From NCBI RefSeq assembly GCF_900537995.1, contig NZ_LR027880.1, positions 267,001 through 331,000 on the forward strand: 64,000 nt of DNA. The letters are read 5' to 3'. This document shows, piece after piece, positions 62,833 to 64,000 of this stretch. The notes under the pieces were generated by a model. It did not search any database and had not been told where the DNA came from. It was given only the letters and a program-made list of their open reading frames with translations. Source of the DNA: Roseburia intestinalis L1-82 (GTDB lineage: Bacteria; Bacillota; Clostridia; Lachnospirales; Lachnospiraceae). The position numbers were made by a program, and so were the translations under genes. The number at the start of each line of letters is the position of its first letter. Within the stretch, counting starts at the first letter, position 1.

Positions 62833-64000
62833 TGTGGAACAAAGTATAAAGTCGTCACAAAAGAAGTCGTAAAACGACTGAAATTCATCCCCTCCACCTT
62901 TGAAGTGGTTGAAGAAGTAACCTATGTATACAGTTGTCCAAAATGTGGTGCTATGATCCGGCCGGAAAAAGAGTTTCCGCTGATCAAGGGAAGCATTGCT
63001 ACACCTTCGCTGGTTGCCGGAATCATGAATGCAAAGTATGTCAATGGCATGCCGCTGGCAAGACAGGAACGGGAATTCGCAAGGTATGACTTAAATCTTT
63101 CAACAAAAACAATGGCAAACTGGATCATCAGCTGTGCAGACCGGTATCTGGGACTGCTTTATGGGCAGATGAAGGAAGAATTCCTAAAGAGCAGATACAT
63201 CCATTGCGATGAAACCAGGATCCAGGTGATTGATGAACCGGATCAGAAAGGATCATCTCAAAACTGGATGTGGGTATATCTGACAGATCATTACAGTGAA
63301 TCCCCACAGATGGTTCTCTTTGATTATGAGAGAACGCGTGCCGGATATCACCCGGTAAACTTCCTTGGAGATACATTTCATGGATATCTGACGTGTGATG
63401 GATACCAGGCGTATCATGGACTGAACGATTCCATTACCGTAACAGGATGCTTTACCCATGCGAGACGCCGTTTTGATGCTGCGCTCACGGCATTAAAAAA
63501 GGATTTCACAAAGGAGCAGCTGAAAGAAACAGTTGCATATCAGGCAATGACGAGGATCGGAATCCTGTATAAAGTAGAGGAACTGATCAAAGATAAGACA
63601 CTGGAAGAACGGTATCAGGAACGCCAGAAGCAGTCGCGTCCAGTAGTGGAAGCTCTGTTTGAATGGCTGCATTCGATGGAAGATTCTGTAGACAGATCTT
63701 CCCTTATTGGTGATGCCATTTTATATACGCTGAATCAGGAAAACTATCTTCGCAGGTACTTGGATGACGGGCATCTGAGCATTGATAATAATAGTGCGGA
63801 GCGTGCAATCAAAAATTTTGCAGTAGGCCGCCGGAATTGGCTGTTTGCCAAGAGTATCCGTGGTGCAGATGCCAGTGCTGTTGTTTATAGTATCGCAGAA
63901 ACAGCCCTGCTGAATGGTCTGAAGCCGTATGTATATCTTTCCTATGTATTAGACGAGCTTCGTAAAATGGGACCTTTTCCAAAGCCGGATGATCTAAATC
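62833..64000 (+). pseudogene. IS66 TnpC C-terminal part (runs off window)
   Basis: The frame starts CGTKYKVVTKEVVKRLKFIP at 62833 with no start codon and stays open to the last base, containing all three DDE motifs (HCDETRIQV, LTCDGYQAY, DNNSAERAIKNF). It matches 59929-61096 of the complete element. Its N-terminal part is the inverted piece at 61490-61916. Confidence 0.88.

Overview
The window looks like the chromosome of a spore-forming Lachnospiraceae member (Roseburia/Agathobacter-like Clostridia). This rests on SpoVT, a TPP-regulated ThiT, glycan-foraging genes, strong AGGAGG ribosome sites and DUF6040/DUF6061-type mobile-element debris. The genus is inference. I saw no rRNA, tRNA or CRISPR array.

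Region 1 (1-11.3 kb) is a glycan-utilisation cluster on the + strand: the tail of an unidentified protein, a GH38 alpha-mannosidase, an MFS transporter, a GH3 glycosidase and a GH20 hexosaminidase. An IS110 element sits exactly between the Shine-Dalgarno sequence and the start codon of the GH20 gene. Region 2 (11.5-23 kb) is housekeeping: spoVT, a YhaO/YhaN-like nuclease-ATPase pair, a class A penicillin-binding protein with a very long Gln/Asp tail, glcK with a promoter overlapped by a cre-like site, thiT behind a TPP riboswitch into whose leader a palindromic MITE-like element has been placed, a FecB-type lipoprotein and a CysG-like siroheme enzyme. Next come scarred genes: a YbaK remnant, a nucleotidyltransferase fused to a HI0074-like domain, and a glutathione peroxidase without its catalytic cysteine.

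Region 3 (23.65-34.73 kb) is a 5.5-kb direct tandem duplication. Each unit holds fecE-fecCD, an IS110 copy, a broken hxlR, a NifX-like metal-binding protein gene, a SufD-like remnant and a DUF6061-like pseudogene. The units differ, as far as I could align by eye, only by single- or double-base indels, mostly in homopolymers, so consensus error is a live possibility. Region 4 (34.8-39.9 kb) holds a DUF1349 protein, an MFS transporter with a divergent AraC regulator, and nested dead elements (DUF6040 and IS30 remnants, IS630).

Region 5 (40-56 kb) is AT-rich and is the most unusual part. It is a Gram-positive effector/immunity island: PAAR-like (DUF4280-like) proteins, one fused to a GH24-type lysozyme and one to a lytic-transglycosylase-like domain; about ten lipoproteins or membrane-anchored proteins, some in paralogous pairs, that fit the role of envelope immunity proteins; an orphan Rhs tip with an HExxH metallopeptidase toxin; and a VgrG-like spike with a His/Cys-peptidase-like tip, now carrying two in-frame TGA codons. 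Both toxin tips are followed directly by a small zinc-ribbon protein whose ribosome site is embedded in the last Gly-Gly codons of the toxin. Region 6 (56-64 kb) is a pile-up of IS66 copies, one split by an IS21 element with a 6-bp target duplication, and one rearranged by inversion.

The three IS110 copies are identical. Joining their ends as a circle would create a promoter (TTGACT, 17 nt, TATGAT) reading into a structured 270-nt non-coding left end, matching the bridge-RNA arrangement known for IS110 elements. Candidate guide matches are visible.
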